Source: Pseudomonas simiae (lineage in GTDB: Bacteria; Pseudomonadota; Gammaproteobacteria; Pseudomonadales; Pseudomonadaceae). From it: a stretch of 64,000 nucleotides of DNA. How positions within the stretch are numbered: the first letter of the stretch is position 1; every line of letters begins with the position of its first letter. Position numbers and translations under genes: made by a program. The notes beneath the pieces were generated by a model. That model saw only the letters and a list, made by a program, of their open reading frames with translations. It was not told the origin of the DNA and did not search any database. Positions 1-9,789 of this stretch are shown one piece after another. The DNA lies in assembly GCF_900111895.1 (NCBI RefSeq), contig NZ_FOKB01000008.1:248001-312000 (forward strand), written 5' to 3'.

Positions 1-785
1 CCACGACCACCCAGGGCCTCGGTCACGGCTTTGGCAACGCGCTCGGATTCTGCCAGGGCAATCGGGCTCATGGCTTGCGGCTGCCAGGATTCCTGATAGT
101 CGCCCTTCTCCTGACGGTGACCCACCGGCGCACAGAACGTGGTGCCGCCGATGTGGCGCACGGTCAGCAGGGTGATTTCGTAGTCGAAGTCGATAAAGCC
201 TTCGATGATCACGCGGCCTTTACCGGCACGGCCACCTTCCTGGGCGTAATCCCAGGCTTTCTGCACGTCGTCGGGGCTGCGCAGCAGGCTCTGGCCCTTG
301 CCCGACGAACTCATCACCGGCTTGACCACGCACGGGAAGCCCAGGTCCTGGACGGCCTTGCTGTAATCTTCGAAGGTATCGGCGAAGTGGTACGGCGAGG
401 TCGGCAGGTCCAGCTCTTCGGCGGCAAGACGGCGGATGCCTTCGCGGTTCATGGTCAGCGAGGTCGCGCGCGCGGTCGGAATCACAGTGAAGCCCTCGGC
501 TTCCAGTTCCACCAGGGTGGCAGTGGCGATGGCTTCGATTTCCGGAACGATGAAATGCGGCTTCTCGGCCTCGATCACCGCACGCAGGGCGGCGCCGTCG
601 AGCATGTTGATCACGTGGCTACGGTGCGCAACCTGCATGGCCGGCGCATTGGCGTAGCGATCCACAGCAATCACTTCAACGCCCAGGCGTTGCAGTTCGA
701 TTACCACTTCCTTGCCCAGCTCACCGCAGCCACACAACAAAACGCGGGTCGCGGTTGGCGACAATGGAGTTCCGATTCGGGTCAT
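1..785 (-). CDS. purT: Formate-dependent GAR transformylase (5' part only)
   Basis: PurT makes formyl-GAR from GAR, formate and ATP, the folate-independent route for step 3 of purine synthesis in the cytosol. Only the first 261 codons are in the window; the family is about 393 aa, so roughly the C-terminal third lies beyond the left edge. The start reads [10 protein letters not shown] nucleotide-fold loop GCGELGKEV is at residues 19-27 and the ATP-grasp glycine-rich loop SSSGKGQS at 159-166, both in the expected order. The gene ends outside the window, so completeness cannot be judged. purL, another purine gene, lies 12 kb away on the same strand in a separate unit. Recognition is from memory of the family. 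Confidence 0.95.
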   Translation of the reverse strand, partial: MTRIGTPLSPTATRVLLCGCGELGKEVVIELQRLGVEVIAVDRYANAPAMQVAHRSHVINMLDGAALRAVIEAEKPHFIVPEIEAIATATLVELEAEGFTVIPTARATSLTMNREGIRRLAAEELDLPTSPYHFADTFEDYSKAVQDLGFPCVVKPVMSSSGKGQSLLRSPDDVQKAWDYAQEGGRAGKGRVIIEGFIDFDYEITLLTVRHIGGTTFCAPVGHRQEKGDYQESWQPQAMSPIALAESERVAKAVTEALGGR

Positions 786-854
786 CTCAGGTCCTCAGGG
801 GAGCGGATCATTGGGAGAAAGGCCGGCATTTTACATGAACTGCAGGAATTGGCC

Positions 855-1322
855 TCAGTTGACGACGGCCCGCTTGCGGATACGCCAGGCCATGATCAGC
901 CACACGACCGTGACCCCGGCGAACTTCGACACCAGCGCGGTGCCCGCCACTGCCGGCGTGAGCGCGCCGATCAGGCCGAAGAAGATAAAGGTGTCGAGGG
1001 GAATGCTCAGCGCCGAACTTATCCACAGGCGATCGTGCAGCGGGCGTTTGGTGATGCTGAACACGAGCCAGTCGATGCACTCGGATACCGCAAACGCCGT
1101 GGCGCTGGCCAGGGCGATGGCCGGGTCGGACGTGACATACGACAGCACCAACGCCGCCAGCATGGCGATGATCGCTCCGTGACCGAAGCGGGTTTGCACC
1201 ATGTCGCGCAGGATGAAGACCAGGCCACCCCAGGCCGACCAGATGACGTCCAGGTGCGGGGCGGTGGAAAAGGCAAAGTTGATCAGCACGACGCTGCTGA
1301 TGTAGGCGATCAGGAAGAGCAT
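855..1322 (-). CDS. VUT family (preQ0/queuosine-precursor transporter-like) membrane protein
   Basis: This is a 155-residue, strongly hydrophobic protein with about four to five predicted membrane segments. It opens with a transmembrane stretch starting MLFLIAYISS and ends in a basic tail (RIRKRAVVN). The pattern resembles the VUT (YhhQ-like, DUF165) family, whose studied members import queuosine precursors. It is shorter than E. coli YhhQ (about 220 aa), and the substrate here is an inference. Its stop is 69 bases from the purT start on the same strand, so the two may be cotranscribed. A perfect 7-bp stem-loop lies 10 bases upstream of the start codon. Interestingly, tgt and queA, queuosine genes, are at the far end of the window but not linked. 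Confidence 0.6.
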   Translation of the reverse strand: MLFLIAYISSVVLINFAFSTAPHLDVIWSAWGGLVFILRDMVQTRFGHGAIIAMLAALVLSYVTSDPAIALASATAFAVSECIDWLVFSITKRPLHDRLWISSALSIPLDTFIFFGLIGALTPAVAGTALVSKFAGVTVVWLIMAWRIRKRAVVN

Positions 1323-1332
1323 GGGGCGAGGG

Positions 1333-1355
1333 ACCTGTGAACAAGGGCCACAGGT
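1333..1355 (-). promoter_or_regulatory. Stem-loop just upstream of the VUT gene start
   Basis: On the minus strand ACCTGTG and CACAGGT form a perfect 7-bp stem around a 9-base loop, ending 10 bases before the ATG of the VUT-like gene. It would cover the ribosome-binding region, and no other purine-rich site is obvious. It is a candidate translational control element. It lacks the A-rich tail and loop expected of a preQ1-I riboswitch. Confidence 0.35.
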
Positions 1356-1391
1356 TACTTCACATTCAGAAATATGTCGTCTGGGAGGGCC

Positions 1392-1460
1392 TCATCGCAG
1401 GCAAGCCGGCTCCCACATTTTGAATGCATTCATGTGGGAGCTGGCTTGCCTGCAATAGCG
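1392..1460. repeat. Paired inverted REP element (REPIN), GCTGGCTTGCCTGC type
   Basis: Two REP copies face each other. The left arm ends GGCTCCCAC at 1416 and the right arm begins GTGGGAGC at 1434, with an 18-base AT-rich spacer between them. Each arm contains its own small hairpin (GCTGGCTTGCCTGC type). It lies between the DUF1289 gene and the VUT gene. Such pairs are common dispersed non-autonomous repeats in P. fluorescens relatives, mobilised by RAYT transposases; no RAYT gene is in the window. Confidence 0.85.
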
Positions 1461-1462
1461 GT

Positions 1463-1677
1463 CTATCCGCCGCCAGTTTTCCCGGAAGCCATAAACACCA
1501 ACCCACTCGCCACCGCCCGCTCATGGCACAACCCCAACACGACCCGGCGCTCGGCGTTATCCATGCGGCTCCAGCGCGTAATTTCATCCACGGTACGCTG
1601 GCAGCCGGTGCAAATATCGTCATCGTCCAACGCGCAGATACTCACGCACGGCGAGGCGACGGGGCGTTCAATCGGGT

Positions 1678-1681
<4 letters not shown>
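1463..1681 (-). CDS. DUF1289 domain protein
   Basis: This is a 72-residue cytosolic protein with the DUF1289 signature: [16 protein letters not shown] followed by RTVDEITRW. The cysteines at about residues 12, 16, 24 and 27 probably bind a metal. Function is unknown; the family is widespread in proteobacteria. The start codon overlaps the stop of the upstream gamma-carbonic anhydrase gene by 4 bases, so the two are translationally coupled. The stop is directly followed by a REP pair, which would protect or end the transcript. Confidence 0.85.
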
Positions 1682-2202
<521 letters not shown>

Positions 2203-2238
2203 GGTGTTTCCTCACGGCATTGCCATTCAAGCGATGGC

Positions 2239-2841
2239 TTAGATGTTGATGAAACTCTTGGGGGGCTGGTGCAGGCTGATCTGGGCGTCGTCATAGAGCA
2301 GATTGATCAACTCGACGATCATGATCGCCGTCAGCCCCCAGATCTTGTATTCGCCGAACCGATAACTGGGCACGTACCAACTACGTCCCTGGTAATCGAT
2401 CCTGTGGGTATGTTCGCGCGGGTCCTGTCGGAAGAAGTCCAACGGCACGCTGAAAACGGCGGCGATCTCGGCATCGTTGGCCAGGTATTCGACGTAGTCG
2501 GGGATGACGCCGACATACGGCGTAACCCGAATACCGTGCAGGGAGATCAACGGGCTCAACGGGCCAATGACCTCCACAAGGCCGGGTGGAAGGCCTATCT
2601 CTTCTTCGGCTTCACGTAGCGCGGTGAAAATCAGGTCCGGGTCTTCGGGGTCGCGGCGCCCGCCGGGAAAGGCCACTTCACCGCCGTGGGTCGACAGGCC
2701 GCTGGCACGCAGGGTCAGGATCAGCTCAGGTTCGTCACTGCGGGTAATCGGCACCAGCACCGCGGCCTCGGGGAAACGCCCATCGGTTTCCAGCGTGTGG
2801 GGGGTGTGATTGGTTACCCGGCGAAGTAGCTCGTCCAGCAT
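2239..2841 (-). CDS. nudL: Nudix CoA pyrophosphatase (NudL-like)
   Basis: A 200-residue Nudix hydrolase of the UPF0035/NudL type. The family cleaves CoA and acyl-CoA to 3',5'-ADP and 4'-phosphopantetheine. The marker GGEVAFPGGRRDPED is at about residues 53-67 and runs into the Nudix box REAEEEIG at 76-83. The C-terminal half carries the family's typical IWGLTA motif. It is the first gene of a minus-strand group with the carbonic anhydrase-like and DUF1289 genes, and it diverges from a second, unrelated Nudix gene on the plus strand. Substrate assignment rests on the family marker. Confidence 0.87.
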   Translation of the reverse strand: MLDELLRRVTNHTPHTLETDGRFPEAAVLVPITRSDEPELILTLRASGLSTHGGEVAFPGGRRDPEDPDLIFTALREAEEEIGLPPGLVEVIGPLSPLISLHGIRVTPYVGVIPDYVEYLANDAEIAAVFSVPLDFFRQDPREHTHRIDYQGRSWYVPSYRFGEYKIWGLTAIMIVELINLLYDDAQISLHQPPKSFINI

Positions 2842-2990
2842 GAGTCATCTCGGTCTGTTGGCTACCTTGCATCATGCACCAAAGCACGCGGGCGCCCAAC
2901 CCCAAAACCCGCGTGGTGTCGCTAAACGACAACTTGTTGCAGCGCCCTGCCCGTCACGCCAAGATAGACGCACTTTCCAGGAACCCCAGC

Positions 2991-3539
2991 ATGAATTTCT
3001 GCAGCCAGTGCGGTAAACCGGTTACCCAACGCATCCCCGAAGGCGACGGCCGCTTGCGCTTTGTGTGCGATCACTGCTCGACCATTCACTACCAGAACCC
3101 CAATATCGTCGCTGGCACCGTGCCAGTGTGGGGCGATAAAGTGCTGCTGTGCCGCCGCGCCATCGAACCGCGCCTGGGCTACTGGACCCTGCCCGCCGGT
3201 TTCATGGAAAACGGCGAGACGGTGGAACAGGCCGCCATGCGCGAAACCCTGGAAGAAGCCTGCGCCCGCGTGCACAACATGAATATTTACACCCTGATCG
3301 ACGTGCCACATATCAACCAGGTGCATATCTTCTACCGCGCCGACCTGCTCGACCTAGAGTTTGCCGCCGGCCCCGAGAGCCTGGAAGTGCAGTTGTTCGA
3401 CGAAGCCGACATCCCTTGGTCCGAGCTGGCTTTCCGCACGGTCGGGCGTACCCTAGAATGCTTTTTCGCTGACCGCAGGCTTCAGTCGTACCCGGTGCGC
3501 AGCGAGGCCGTGCCGCCGCTGGGCAAGCCCGCCCAATAA
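2991..3539 (+). CDS. Nudix hydrolase with N-terminal zinc ribbon
   Basis: A 182-residue protein starting MNFCSQCGKP. C4, C7, C26 and C29 form a zinc ribbon, followed by a Nudix domain with its box at about residues 70-92. The open frame extends upstream to 2874, but the zinc ribbon begins exactly at the ATG chosen here, matching the usual family length. The substrate is probably a nucleotide derivative; it cannot be named from sequence. In the Nudix box the usual Gly after EEx is Cys (REtlEEaC). The L,D-transpeptidase gene follows 37 bases downstream. Confidence 0.88.
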   Translation: MNFCSQCGKPVTQRIPEGDGRLRFVCDHCSTIHYQNPNIVAGTVPVWGDKVLLCRRAIEPRLGYWTLPAGFMENGETVEQAAMRETLEEACARVHNMNIYTLIDVPHINQVHIFYRADLLDLEFAAGPESLEVQLFDEADIPWSELAFRTVGRTLECFFADRRLQSYPVRSEAVPPLGKPAQ

Positions 3540-3576
3540 CACTCCGGCAGATGGCCTTTAAGGGGATACCGTTTTA

Positions 3577-4080
3577 ATGCGTTGGTTGCTTGCTCTTATC
3601 TGCCTGTCGTTCGCTACCCTGTCACCAGCCTCCACGGTGCAAACCCTGGGCGGCAAGCCTGTCGAAAAAGTCCTGGTGCTCAAGTCCGCCCACCAATTGC
3701 AGCTGATCAACGACGGCAAGCCGTTCAAGACCTACCGCATTTCCCTGGGCAAGAACCCCAAGGGCCATAAGCTGATCGAGGGTGATCGCCGCACGCCGGA
3801 AGGCCTCTACTGGATCGACTGGCGCAAGACCAGCGACCGCTTCAACCTCGCCATGCACATTTCCTACCCGAACATCAGCGACGCCGCCCGTGCCCGCCGC
3901 GAAGGCGTGAGCCCCGGCAGCATGATCATGATCCACGGCACGCCGGATACCGAGGATTACCCGGAACAATGGTTCCACACCCTGGACTGGACCGACGGCT
4001 GCATCGGCATGCGCAACGTGGACATGCGCGAAGTGTGGAACCTGGTCAAAGACGGCACCCTCATCGAGATTCGTCCGTAA
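3577..4080 (+). CDS. L,D-transpeptidase family protein (YkuD fold)
   Basis: A 167-residue periplasmic enzyme with a clear signal peptide (MRWLLALICLSFATLSPAS). YkuD-domain proteins form 3-3 peptidoglycan crosslinks or attach proteins to the wall. The catalytic pair is visible: H120 in MIMIHGTP and the nucleophile C142 in TDGCIGM. It is a minimal one-domain form with no LysM or binding module, so the physiological substrate is uncertain. It follows the zinc-ribbon Nudix gene closely and is followed by a GC-rich stem-loop, which suggests the unit ends there. Confidence 0.88.
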   Translation: MRWLLALICLSFATLSPASTVQTLGGKPVEKVLVLKSAHQLQLINDGKPFKTYRISLGKNPKGHKLIEGDRRTPEGLYWIDWRKTSDRFNLAMHISYPNISDAARARREGVSPGSMIMIHGTPDTEDYPEQWFHTLDWTDGCIGMRNVDMREVWNLVKDGTLIEIRP

Positions 4081-4131
4081 TCTCGTACCGTTCGTAAAAT
4101 AATTCGAAAATATTTCCCGCCCTGCCCCGCA

Positions 4132-4163
4132 CCCGCGGGTGAATACCAGTTCACTCCCGCGGG
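4132..4163 (+). terminator. Stem-loop after the L,D-transpeptidase gene
   Basis: CCCGCGGG and CCCGCGGG pair, with flanking TGAA/TTCA extending the stem around a bulge. Only a weak T-run follows, so termination strength is uncertain. Its loop contains one ATACCA half-site of the nag control region. Confidence 0.5.
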
Positions 4164-4302
4164 CTTTGCAGTTCTGCGCGCGATATAGACCTCTCTAATA
4201 CCACTTGATACCAAGCCCAATTGCAGCGCCCTGAAACCGGCGTTTGCACCGTTTTGGCTGCATTGACATGGTATTTAAGTGGTATTAATTTCCGGCCAAT
4301 AC
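4143..4302 (+). promoter_or_regulatory. Candidate NagR operator array upstream of the nag operon
   Basis: TGGTAT/ATACCA half-sites recur here. ATACCA occurs at 4143-4148, 4198-4203 and 4208-4213; TGGTAT occurs at 4269-4274 and 4280-4285. The two pairs (10- and 11-base periodicity, one helical turn) are the same 18-19 base element in opposite orientation about 55 bases apart, ending 56 bases before the nagR ATG. A degenerate AATACC follows at about 4298. GntR/HutC-family regulators bind short repeats of this kind, so autoregulation by NagR is the simplest reading. A looped complex is possible. Confidence 0.6.
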
Positions 4303-4343
4303 CGGGCGACAACACTCCAATAACCGCATCGGAAACCTGACAG

Positions 4344-5102
4344 ATGAATCCCATCCTGGGCCTGCGCCCCGACGACAAACAATCCACGCCGCTGTACCTG
4401 CAATTGGCGCGCAAGCTCGAAGCGGCGATCCATGCCGGCCAGTGGACGTCCGAACAGGCACTGCCATCGGAACGGGCTCTCAGTGAGCAACTGAGCATTT
4501 CCCGGGTCACCGCCCGCAAAGCCCTCGAAGTGCTGTTCGACCAAGGCCTGATTCGCCGCAGCCAGGGTTCCGGCACCTTTATCACGCCGCGCCTGGAACA
4601 ACCGCTGTCACGCTTGTCGGGCTTCAGTGAGATGTTGCGCCTCAAAGGCTTTGTGCCCAGCTCGCAATGGCTGGAACGCGACATCACCCCGCCGACCCAC
4701 GAAGAACTGATCCGCCTGTGCCTGTCGACCAGCGACAAAGTGGCGCGACTCAAGCGCCTGCGCAAAGCCGATGACACCGTGATGGCGATCGAAATGACCG
4801 TCGTCCCAGCCTCGGTGCTGCCGCAGCCGCAAGCCCTGGGCAGTTCGTTGTACGAATACTTTGAAAGCATCGGCAAACCTATCGTCCGCGCCTTGCAGCA
4901 TGTGCAGGCGATCAACGCCTCGGACGAGTTCGCGCACCTGGTGGGCATCGCCCCCGGCACCGCCATGCTGCTGATGACCCGGGTTGGCTACACCGCCGAC
5001 AACACGCCGATCGAAATCACCGACACCTACTGCCGCAACGACTACTACGACTTCGTCGCAGAACTGCGCCGCCACGACTATTCCGCTGAACTGCGAATTT
5101 AG
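4344..5102 (+). CDS. nagR: GntR/HutC-family regulator of GlcNAc use
   Basis: A 252-residue regulator. A winged helix-turn-helix occupies about residues 10-80 (LPSERALSEQL, ISRVTARKALE), followed by a UTRA effector domain to the C-terminus. Family members sense phosphorylated amino sugars and release DNA. It is the first gene of the nag operon and ends 10 bases before nagA, so it controls its own operon, probably through the TGGTAT sites upstream. The ligand (GlcNAc-6-P or GlcN-6-P) is inferred from the neighbours. The name nagQ is also used for this regulator type in other genera. Confidence 0.88.
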   Translation: MNPILGLRPDDKQSTPLYLQLARKLEAAIHAGQWTSEQALPSERALSEQLSISRVTARKALEVLFDQGLIRRSQGSGTFITPRLEQPLSRLSGFSEMLRLKGFVPSSQWLERDITPPTHEELIRLCLSTSDKVARLKRLRKADDTVMAIEMTVVPASVLPQPQALGSSLYEYFESIGKPIVRALQHVQAINASDEFAHLVGIAPGTAMLLMTRVGYTADNTPIEITDTYCRNDYYDFVAELRRHDYSAELRI

Positions 5103-5112
5103 AGAACTGCCC

Positions 5113-6199
<1,087 letters not shown>

Positions 6200-6219
<20 letters not shown>

Positions 6220-7222
6220 AGAGGCCCTGGCCTCCTGCGACGCCGTCGCCGCTCAACTGCAACGCCTGGACCCGCTGCTGGAAGAAGTCGCCGGCCGCCT
6301 GCGCCGCCAGCCGCCGCAAGTGGCGATGACCATCGCCCGTGGCAGCTCGGACCACGCCGCGAGTTACTTCGCCTACCTGGCCATGCAGCATGTAGGCATT
6401 CCGGTGGCGTCTTTGCCGATGTCGGTGGTGACCTTGTTGCAAGCGCCGATGAAAGTCAGCGGCCAAGTCGCGTTTGGCTTCTCCCAGTCGGGCCAGAGCC
6501 CGGACCTGGTCAACAGCCTGCGCCTGCTGCGCAAGCGCGGTGCCCTGAGCATTTCGCTGGTCAACGCCGAAGACTCGCCGCTGGAAGCCGCCTGCGAATT
6601 CCATGTGCCGCTGTGCGCCGGGCCGGAACAGAGCGTGGCCGCCACCAAAAGCTTTATCGCCACCCTCAGCGCCAGCACGCAGTTGATCGGCCACTGGAAT
6701 CAGGAAACCGAGTTGCTGCAAGCGTGCCGCGCCCTGCCCGATGACCTGCGTGCCGCTGCCAAGCAGGATTGGACGGTTGCCATCGAGGCCCTGCGCGACT
6801 GCCAGCAACTGATGGTCATCGGCCGTGGCGCCGGTTTTGCCATTGCCCAGGAAGCCGCACTCAAGCTCAAGGAAACCTCGGCGATCCAGGCCGAAGCCTT
6901 CAGCAGCGCCGAAGTGCGTCACGGCCCGATGGCCCTGATTGGCGACAACTACCCCCTGCTGGTCTTCGCCCCGCGCGGCGCCGAGCAAGCCGGCTTGCTG
7001 AGCCTGGCCGCCGACATGCGTCAACGCGGCGCCCGCGTGCTGCTCGCCGCACCGGATGATATCGCCGAGCGCGACCTGACCCTGAGCCGCGCCGAACACC
7101 CGACCCTGGACCCGATCCTGGCGATTCAGAGTTTCTACATCATGGCTGCAGGCCTGGCGGTCGCTCGGGGCATGGACCCTGACCAGCCGCGCCACCTGAG
7201 CAAAGTTACCCGCACTCACTGA
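6200..7222 (+). CDS. nagB: SIS-domain glucosamine-6-phosphate deaminase (NagB-II type)
   Basis: A 340-residue protein with two SIS (sugar isomerase) domains resembling the isomerase half of GlmS but lacking the glutaminase domain. Markers are ARGSSDHAA near residue 35, GFSQSGQSPD, and the C-terminal EVRHGPMAL. In this context it is the non-homologous NagB-II deaminase making fructose-6-P and ammonia from GlcN-6-P. The TTG at 6200 has a well-spaced AAGGAG 6 bases upstream; the ATG at 6212 is the alternative. It overlaps nagA by 20 bases, implying coupling. No classical NagB is in the window. Confidence 0.88.
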
Positions 7223-7236
7223 GTGGCGTTTTCCTG

Positions 7237-9762
7237 ATGAGTACCGTGCCCATGTCCTACAACAATAATGAATTGACCCTCAGCGCACCGTTAAGCGGGC
7301 CAGTGCTGACCCTGGGCAACGTTCCCGACGAAGTGTTCGCCAGCGGCGCGATGGGCGATGGTATTGCTATCGACCCCTTGAACGATTGCCTGTACGCGCC
7401 CTGTGACGGCGTGATCATCCATGTCGCGCGTACCGGGCACGCCCTGACGATTCGCGCCGAGAACGGTGCCGAGGTGCTGATGCATGTGGGCATCGACACG
7501 GTGGAACTGAATGGCGAAGGCTTTGCCTTGCTGGTCAAGGACGGCGCACGGGTGAGCAAGGGCCAGGCGTTGGTGCAGTTTGACCTGGACCGCATTGCGC
7601 GTCAGTGCAAGAGCCTGGTCAGCCTGATCATCCTGACCAATGGCGAGCGCTTTGAATTGCGTGCGGTGGCCAGGCAAAAGGTCAAGGTCGGCGAGCCGTT
7701 GTTGCAGATCGTGGCGCGTTCGGCGGCAGCGGTTCAAACCGCTGTGGATAACTCGGAAGCTGACGTCAGCGCCAGCGTACGCATCACGCATCGTGGCGGT
7801 TTGCACGCGCGTCCGGCAGCGTTGATTCGCAAGACCGCCCAGGACTTCAGCAGCCAGGCACAGCTGCATTTCGGTGATAAATCGGCGTCCTGTGACAGCC
7901 TGATCGGCTTGATGGGCCTGGGTATTGGCGAAGGGGACGAAGTACGCGTGACCTGTCGCGGCAAAGACGCCGAAGCCGCATTGCAGGCATTGGTCGCGGC
8001 GTTGTCAGCCGTCATCAAGGAAGAACACCACGTCCCTGTCGTTGCCCCCCCACGCCGAGCGCATACCGAAGCCGGCGTGCTGCAAGGTGTGTGTGCTGCG
8101 CCGGGCCTGGTCTGCGGGCCGTTGTTCCGCCTGACCGGCATCGAATTGCCGGCAGACGTCGGCAACCACTCTGCCGACGAACAACTGCAACACCTGGACA
8201 CCGCCCTGGAGCAAGTACGCAGCGAAATTCGCAGCACTCTGGCGCATGCCCGCCAGCGCAAGAACGTCGAGGAAGAGGACATCTTCGCCGCCCACCTCGC
8301 TCTGTTGGAAGACCCCAATCTGCTGGAAGCCGCGACCCGTTCAATTGAACAAGGCAGCGCAGCCACCCATGCCTGGCGCGATGCAATCCAGGCGCAATGC
8401 GCGGTGTTGCTGGCCCTGGGCAAACCACTGTTTGCCGAACGTGCCAACGATCTGCGGGATTTGCAGCAACGCGTATTGCGCGCGCTGCTCGGTGAAGCCT
8501 GGCATTTCGAATTGCCCGCCGGATCGATTGTCAGCGCCCATGAACTGACCCCGTCTGACCTGCTGCAATTGAGTGCGCAACACGCCGTCGGCATTTGCAT
8601 GGCCGAAGGCGGCGCCACATCCCACGTGGCGATTCTGGCCCGCGGTAAAGGCTTGCCCTGTGTGGTGGCGTTGGGCGCCGAAGTTCTCGACGTGCCCCAA
8701 GGCCAACGCGTGGTACTCGACGCCGTCAACGGCCGTCTGGAATTGGAGCCCACCGAAGCGCGTCACGCCGAAGTGCACCAGATTCGCGACGCGCAGAAAC
8801 TGCGGCGCCAGCAGCAACAGGCCCAAGCCCAGGAGCCGGCGCGCACAACGGATGGCGTGAGTATCGAGGTCGCCGCGAATGTCGCCTCCAGCGCCGAAGC
8901 CCAGGTGGCGTTTGAAAACGGTGCCGATGGGGTCGGCCTGCTGCGCACCGAGTTTCTCTTCGTCGACCGCCGCACCGCACCGGATGAGCAGGAACAACGT
9001 CACGCCTACCAAGCCGTGCTGGATGCCATGGGCGACAAGTCAGTGATCATCCGCACCATCGACGTGGGCGGCGACAAGCAACTCGACTACCTGCCGCTGC
9101 CGGTCGAGGCCAACCCGGTGCTGGGCCTACGCGGTATCCGCATGGCCCAGGTGCGCCCGGAGCTGCTAGACCAGCAACTGCGCGCGCTGCTGCAAGTGTC
9201 TCCACTGGAGCGTTGCCGCATTCTATTGCCGATGGTCAGCGAAGTGGATGAGCTGCTGCAGATCCGCCAGCGCCTGGATGAGCTGTGCGTGGAGTTGGAG
9301 CTGACCCAGCGCCCCGAACTGGGGGTGATGATCGAAGTGCCCGCCGCTGCGCTGATGGCCGAACACTTGGCCAAGCATGCGGACTTCCTGTCCATCGGCA
9401 CCAATGACCTGTCCCAGTACACCCTGGCCATGGACCGCGACCACGCCGGCCTCGCCGCTCGGGTCGATGCCCTGCACCCGGCGCTGCTGCGGCTGATCGC
9501 CCAGACCTGTGCAGGCGCGACGAAACACGGGCGTTGGGTCGGCGTATGTGGCGCCCTCGCCTCCGACCCGTTGGCTACGCCGGTACTGGTGGGACTGGGG
9601 GTCAGCGAGCTGTCGGTGAGCCCGCCGCAGATCGCAGAAATCAAGGACCGCGTCCGCCACCTGGACGCGGCGCAATGCCGGCAACTGAGCCAAGGCCTGC
9701 TCGACCTGAGCAGTGCCAAGGCCGTTCGCCAAGCCTGTCAACACCACTGGCCGCTGAGCTGA
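7237..9762 (+). CDS. nagF: GlcNAc PTS EIIA-HPr-EI fusion protein
   Basis: An 841-residue cytosolic phosphotransfer protein combining three PTS components in the order EIIA(Glc-type), HPr, enzyme I. EIIA shows H68 and H83 (VLMHVGIDTV), HPr shows H190 (GGLHARPAA), and EI shows the PEP-accepting H463 (GGATSHVAI) plus a C-terminal PEP-binding domain (SIGTNDLSQYT). All phosphorylatable histidines are intact. It takes phosphate from PEP and passes it to EIIB of NagE, making the system independent of a general PtsHI pair, as is known for pseudomonads. A second ATG at 7252 is possible. It is a paralogue of the trehalose-operon protein at 18784-21300. Confidence 0.95.
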   Translation: MSTVPMSYNNNELTLSAPLSGPVLTLGNVPDEVFASGAMGDGIAIDPLNDCLYAPCDGVIIHVARTGHALTIRAENGAEVLMHVGIDTVELNGEGFALLVKDGARVSKGQALVQFDLDRIARQCKSLVSLIILTNGERFELRAVARQKVKVGEPLLQIVARSAAAVQTAVDNSEADVSASVRITHRGGLHARPAALIRKTAQDFSSQAQLHFGDKSASCDSLIGLMGLGIGEGDEVRVTCRGKDAEAALQALVAALSAVIKEEHHVPVVAPPRRAHTEAGVLQGVCAAPGLVCGPLFRLTGIELPADVGNHSADEQLQHLDTALEQVRSEIRSTLAHARQRKNVEEEDIFAAHLALLEDPNLLEAATRSIEQGSAATHAWRDAIQAQCAVLLALGKPLFAERANDLRDLQQRVLRALLGEAWHFELPAGSIVSAHELTPSDLLQLSAQHAVGICMAEGGATSHVAILARGKGLPCVVALGAEVLDVPQGQRVVLDAVNGRLELEPTEARHAEVHQIRDAQKLRRQQQQAQAQEPARTTDGVSIEVAANVASSAEAQVAFENGADGVGLLRTEFLFVDRRTAPDEQEQRHAYQAVLDAMGDKSVIIRTIDVGGDKQLDYLPLPVEANPVLGLRGIRMAQVRPELLDQQLRALLQVSPLERCRILLPMVSEVDELLQIRQRLDELCVELELTQRPELGVMIEVPAAALMAEHLAKHADFLSIGTNDLSQYTLAMDRDHAGLAARVDALHPALLRLIAQTCAGATKHGRWVGVCGALASDPLATPVLVGLGVSELSVSPPQIAEIKDRVRHLDAAQCRQLSQGLLDLSSAKAVRQACQHHWPLS

Positions 9763-9789
9763 CAACAACAAGAAAAAAGGAGTCTCGCC

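Noticed and set aside
1333-1355. A preQ1 riboswitch in front of the VUT gene
   Set aside because: Neither the preQ1-I core nor the A-rich tail is visible, so only a plain stem-loop is reported.
2874-2990. Upstream extension of the zinc-ribbon Nudix gene
   Set aside because: The zinc ribbon (first Cys at residue 4) starts exactly at the ATG at 2991, and the extension is not of family character.
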